NCBI GenBank assembly: GCA_964567785.1
Contig: CAZMOK010000010.1
Coordinates: forward strand, 4,718-68,717
Direction of reading: 5' to 3'
Source of the DNA: CAZMOK01 sp964567785
GTDB lineage: Bacteria > Bacteroidota > Bacteroidia > Bacteroidales > JAGOPY01
Length of the DNA stretch: 64,000 bases
Positions within the stretch are counted from its first letter, which is position 1. Each line of letters starts with the position of its first letter. Position numbers and translations under genes: made by a program. This document shows positions 60,895 through 64,000 of this stretch, piece after piece. The notes beneath the pieces are model-generated. The model worked only from the letters and a program-made list of their open reading frames with translations, searched no databases and had not been told where the DNA came from.

Positions 60895-63648
60895 ATGAAG
60901 AATATTTTACTCAAGCCTGTTATTGTTATACCTTCTCTCCTACTTTTGATCTCATCTGTCCTTGTTTTTTCCCTTCTGAACAACAATACTGACGACAGGG
61001 AAGAATATGAAGAATTCCTTCTGGGGGAGTCATCCAGAATAATGGATGATGTTACTGAACTTGAAGGATTGCCAAAGCCCGGTCAGCCCGAAATGGCTGC
61101 AGTACAGAACTATTTTATGACCCTCGACCCGGTCGAAAAGAGAGTGCCTCTCGAGAGACTTAAAACCGGATATAAACTCACCAAAGAGCGTGAAAACGAC
61201 CTCCGCCTGAAATCAACAGCAAGCACTCTCGACTGGAACATCGTTAGCTCCAACATGGGTGGGCGTGTAAGGGTTATTGAGTATGACCCTAATTACCCCA
61301 ATGACGACAGAGTATGGGCCGGATCAGTTACCGGTGGTTTATGGATAAATGAAGATCTTACAAATAATCTATCAGGATGGAGTCCCGTAGATGACTTCTG
61401 GCCTTCTCTTGCTATCAGCAGCATCGCCTTCGACCCGCTGGATCCGCTGATCATGTATGTTGGTACCGGTGAAGCCTTCACATCTACGACCATTTATCGT
61501 GAATCTTCCGGACTGGGTGTTGGAATATTCAAGTCATACGATAACGGTGATACATGGGAGTTAATCCCTTCAACGGAAGATTTCAAGTATGTAACCGACA
61601 TTGAAATAAGGAATGAAAACGGTGTAAGTGTGATCTACGCGGGTGTAGTGTCAGGCGTTTACAAAGGGGTGAATCATCAAAGCGAACCATCTGATGGCCT
61701 CTATCGCTCAACTGACGGTGGAGATACCTGGCTACAGGTCCTTCCATACATTCCGGGCACAAACACTCCCTATTCACCCGCAGATATCGAAATTGCATCC
61801 AATGGAAGGATATTCGTCGGCACCAAAAGAAACCTCAACGACGAAGGGGGCGCAACAATCCTTTATTCAGACTCAGGGGTGATAGGCAGCTGGACCATAT
61901 TCGATGACTACGTTTCGATCATACAGTCCGATCCTGACTACTATGTGCCGGGAAGGGTTATGCTTGCTCCGGCGCCTTCTGATCCAGACGTTGTGTATGC
62001 TTTGTTCGGAGCCGGATATGTAAGCAGCAGCAACGGGTTTACCTATTCAAGGGGCAGGCATATTGCACGCACCAATAATGGAGGAGCGACCTGGAATTAC
62101 CGCCCCTACCCCACCGGCGGAGATTACTACTGGGCTACTTTAGCCTGGCATGCCCTTACTGCGGAAGTTGACCCGAATGACCCCGATCATGTATGGATAG
62201 GGGGGCTTGATGTATATAAGTCTGAGGATGGTGGGAACGATTGGGACCAGGTATCCGACTGGCGTGGAATGTATAGCGGTGGAGGGGAAGATTATGTCCA
62301 TGCCGATATCCATGACATAGATTTCAGGTTTGGCTCTTCAGATGAGCTGATCATTTCTACCGATGGGGGTGTTTTTTACACTGACCAGGCTACCAATAAT
62401 TATCCCGATTTTCAGCAGAAAAACCTTTCGTTCGGATCGCTGCAGTTCTATACCTGCGATCTCAGCCCCACTGCAGGCAACAATACTTTTGTAGGAGGTT
62501 TACAGGACAATGGAACTCTCTATTACACAGGATCACCACTCACAATTTTTGATATGATAGGCGGTGGCGACGGCGCTTACTGCTTTATTGATGATGATAA
62601 TCCCGACTACATGTATATTTCGGTATATTACAATCAATACACTGTTTTCGTCAATGGCTCACCATACGACTATCTATATGATTGGTCGAGCGGGATATTC
62701 ATCAATCCTGTTGATCTGGATGATGACGATGATGTGATGTTTGCCAACGCCTGTTCATTCGGGGGCACTTATGCCGACTGGATCCTGAAGCTGGATGGAC
62801 TTCCTTTCAATGGTTATGGTGATTACATCAACCTGGGTACAGGGACAACTGTCTGGTTCTCACACATCAAATATTCATCTTACTCCCCTCCTGGAAGCAC
62901 AAATCTTTTTGTCGGTACGCTATCAGGCAACCTGTTCAAAGTGACTGAAGCTGAGTCGGATTCACCACAGGTAGAAGACATCACCGGGGGAGATTTCCCC
63001 GAAGCAAACCTTTCTTCCGTATCTATCGGAGGTTCAGAAGACACCCTGCTGGTGACTTTCAGTAATTACGGTGTTTCATCAGTATGGTATACAACTGATG
63101 GCGGTCAAAACTGGGAAGAAAAAGAATCAGATCTGCCCGATATACCGGTACGCTGGTCACTTTTCCACCCCGATAACTCAAACCATGTAATGCTGGCCAC
63201 GGAAACTGGTATCTGGACAACCAACGGCATTCACCAGCCGACGGTGCTCTGGACCCCTGATAATGAAGGTCTCGCAAATGTAAGAGTAGATATGTTGCAG
63301 ATGCGTGAATCGGATTATACTGTACTTGCAGCAACTCACGGAAGGGGGCTGGCTTATACAACCTGGGATATTACCACAGGGATGACAGATGAAATAAGCA
63401 AAGCTGGTTTTAAAGTTTATCCGAATCCATCAAACGGTTTAGTTAATGTGGAAACAGAGGATTCTCAAAAAATAGAATCAATCCGGGTTTATAACCTGGC
63501 AGGTCAGCTTATTGAACAACTGGAATTCAACTCTAACATAAATGGCTCCTATCAGTTGGACCTGAGGCAAATGCCTGCAGGTAAATATGTGGTTAAAATT
63601 GTTTCGGGACCGGATACTTATAGCCAAAAGATCCTGATCAATAAATAA
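60895..63648 (+). CDS. BNR/VPS10-like beta-propeller protein with T9SS tail
   Basis: A 917-aa exported protein. A hydrophobic N-terminus (VIVIPSLLLLISSVLVFSLL) serves as signal. Blades with Asp-box motifs follow: FKSYDNGDTWELI, YRSTDGGDTWLQV, YKSEDGGNDWDQV and YTTDGGQNWEEK. The T9SS sorting domain starts at FKVYPNPSNGLVNV and ends in KILINK. It is related in layout to the gene just upstream but goes to the surface through T9SS rather than as a lipoprotein. Confidence 0.88.
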   Translation: MKNILLKPVIVIPSLLLLISSVLVFSLLNNNTDDREEYEEFLLGESSRIMDDVTELEGLPKPGQPEMAAVQNYFMTLDPVEKRVPLERLKTGYKLTKERENDLRLKSTASTLDWNIVSSNMGGRVRVIEYDPNYPNDDRVWAGSVTGGLWINEDLTNNLSGWSPVDDFWPSLAISSIAFDPLDPLIMYVGTGEAFTSTTIYRESSGLGVGIFKSYDNGDTWELIPSTEDFKYVTDIEIRNENGVSVIYAGVVSGVYKGVNHQSEPSDGLYRSTDGGDTWLQVLPYIPGTNTPYSPADIEIASNGRIFVGTKRNLNDEGGATILYSDSGVIGSWTIFDDYVSIIQSDPDYYVPGRVMLAPAPSDPDVVYALFGAGYVSSSNGFTYSRGRHIARTNNGGATWNYRPYPTGGDYYWATLAWHALTAEVDPNDPDHVWIGGLDVYKSEDGGNDWDQVSDWRGMYSGGGEDYVHADIHDIDFRFGSSDELIISTDGGVFYTDQATNNYPDFQQKNLSFGSLQFYTCDLSPTAGNNTFVGGLQDNGTLYYTGSPLTIFDMIGGGDGAYCFIDDDNPDYMYISVYYNQYTVFVNGSPYDYLYDWSSGIFINPVDLDDDDDVMFANACSFGGTYADWILKLDGLPFNGYGDYINLGTGTTVWFSHIKYSSYSPPGSTNLFVGTLSGNLFKVTEAESDSPQVEDITGGDFPEANLSSVSIGGSEDTLLVTFSNYGVSSVWYTTDGGQNWEEKESDLPDIPVRWSLFHPDNSNHVMLATETGIWTTNGIHQPTVLWTPDNEGLANVRVDMLQMRESDYTVLAATHGRGLAYTTWDITTGMTDEISKAGFKVYPNPSNGLVNVETEDSQKIESIRVYNLAGQLIEQLEFNSNINGSYQLDLRQMPAGKYVVKIVSGPDTYSQKILINK

Positions 63649-63676
63649 AAAGAATCCGTTTTACCAAAAAACCGGT

Positions 63677-63876
63677 TTGAAGAAAAGAAAGAGCCTTTAC
63701 TTTTTTCTGGTTCCGCATTATTGCTATTAACAGGATGCGAAGGTCTGACCAGTTACTAAGAGATCGTTACAAACCGGTCGGAAGACACATTGTATGTCTA
63801 CGTATTAATTAAACACAAAATAGAGGCGGAATACCGGGACACTCTTGCACCCGGCACTTCCGGATTAGTTTATTAA
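63677..63876 (+). pseudogene. Possible decayed small lipoprotein gene
   Basis: One frame reads a lipobox-like GSALLLLTGCEGLTSY, then a TAA (63757), and the same frame continues as EIVTNRSEDTLYVYVLIKHK ... SGLVY to a TAA at 63874. No start codon leads into the lipobox; LKKRKSLYFFLV lies in a neighbouring frame. This could be a small lipoprotein with a frameshift and a stop, or chance. Confidence 0.35.
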
Positions 63877-63910
63877 ACTGAAGACCGGGGTGGGAATCGT
63901 CTTGAATTAA

Positions 63911-63998
63911 AGACGACGTCCCTGTTCTTTTTGCCAAATATCTTATTTCCAATTATTTGATATTTTAATCAGATGATTTTTCTTAGAGACGTCGTCCC
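63911..63998. repeat. GACGTCGTC-family half-palindromes at the window end
   Basis: AGACGACGTCCC (63911-63922) and GAGACGTCGTCCC (63986-63998) about 60 bases apart. The remainder of 63649-64000 apart from the possible relic gene shows nothing else. Confidence 0.7.
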
Positions 63999-64000
63999 TT

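Overview
The window comes from a free-living, probably marine or aquatic member of the Bacteroidota, most like the Bacteroidales/Marinilabiliales side of the phylum. The support is: type IX secretion (T9SS) C-terminal sorting domains on many exported proteins, a SusC/SusD pair, a gingipain-like C25 protease, an AraC regulator with a membrane N-terminus, promoters of the TAnnTTTG type, and few Shine-Dalgarno sequences. Placement below phylum is inference. The record contains one 100-N scaffold gap (47832-47931).

Layout. 0-9.4 kb: end of a CBS-domain membrane protein, family 4 uracil-DNA glycosylase, a C25 protease, a secreted beta-lactamase-fold hydrolase, a DUF481 outer membrane protein and an AraC regulator divergent from a sulfatase. 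9.6-17.2 kb: sulfatase, HAD lipoprotein, then a cytochrome b / Rieske / octahaem cytochrome-TPR operon. 17.2-31.4 kb: a truncated DUF559 gene between inverted palindromes, then two S51 (cyanophycinase-type) peptidases, an isoaspartyl peptidase, SusC/SusD with accessory surface proteins, a cysteate synthase-like enzyme and a secreted peptidylarginine-deiminase-like enzyme. 32-38.6 kb: the four-gene ligase-associated DNA repair module (MBL exonuclease, ATP ligase, DEXH helicase, PdeM). 38.8-47.6 kb: housekeeping and metabolic genes (SDR, TrmO-type methyltransferase, aromatic amino acid decarboxylase, MenG) and a green-type proton-pumping rhodopsin. 48-53.6 kb: cytochrome bd oxidase, DUF169 protein, M3 peptidase. 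53.6-64 kb: a REP-associated tyrosine transposase (RAYT) inside its own palindromes, a stand-alone receiver protein, ProX-type deacylase, and two large beta-propeller proteins.

The most coherent functional idea is a cyanophycin / beta-Asp-Arg utilisation locus at 17.7-31.4 kb. An exported cyanophycinase would release beta-Asp-Arg dipeptide, SusC/SusD or another transporter would import it, and a cytoplasmic isoaspartyl peptidase one base downstream of the cyanophycinase would split it. A second lipoprotein cyanophycinase and an exported arginine deiminase lie nearby. Energy genes (bc-type complex with octahaem cytochrome, cytochrome bd, menaquinone methyltransferase, rhodopsin) suggest a menaquinone-based respiratory chain used at low oxygen, with supplementary light energy.

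The window is also rich in non-coding repeats. There are two unrelated palindromic families (GACGTCGTC type around the RAYT gene and elsewhere; TGACTATAGTCA type at 38.5-56.7 kb). There is also a degenerate TTTAGAGCTTAGA / TTTGGAATTTG family that repeatedly begins right after stop codons. No rRNA, tRNA or CRISPR array was recognised.
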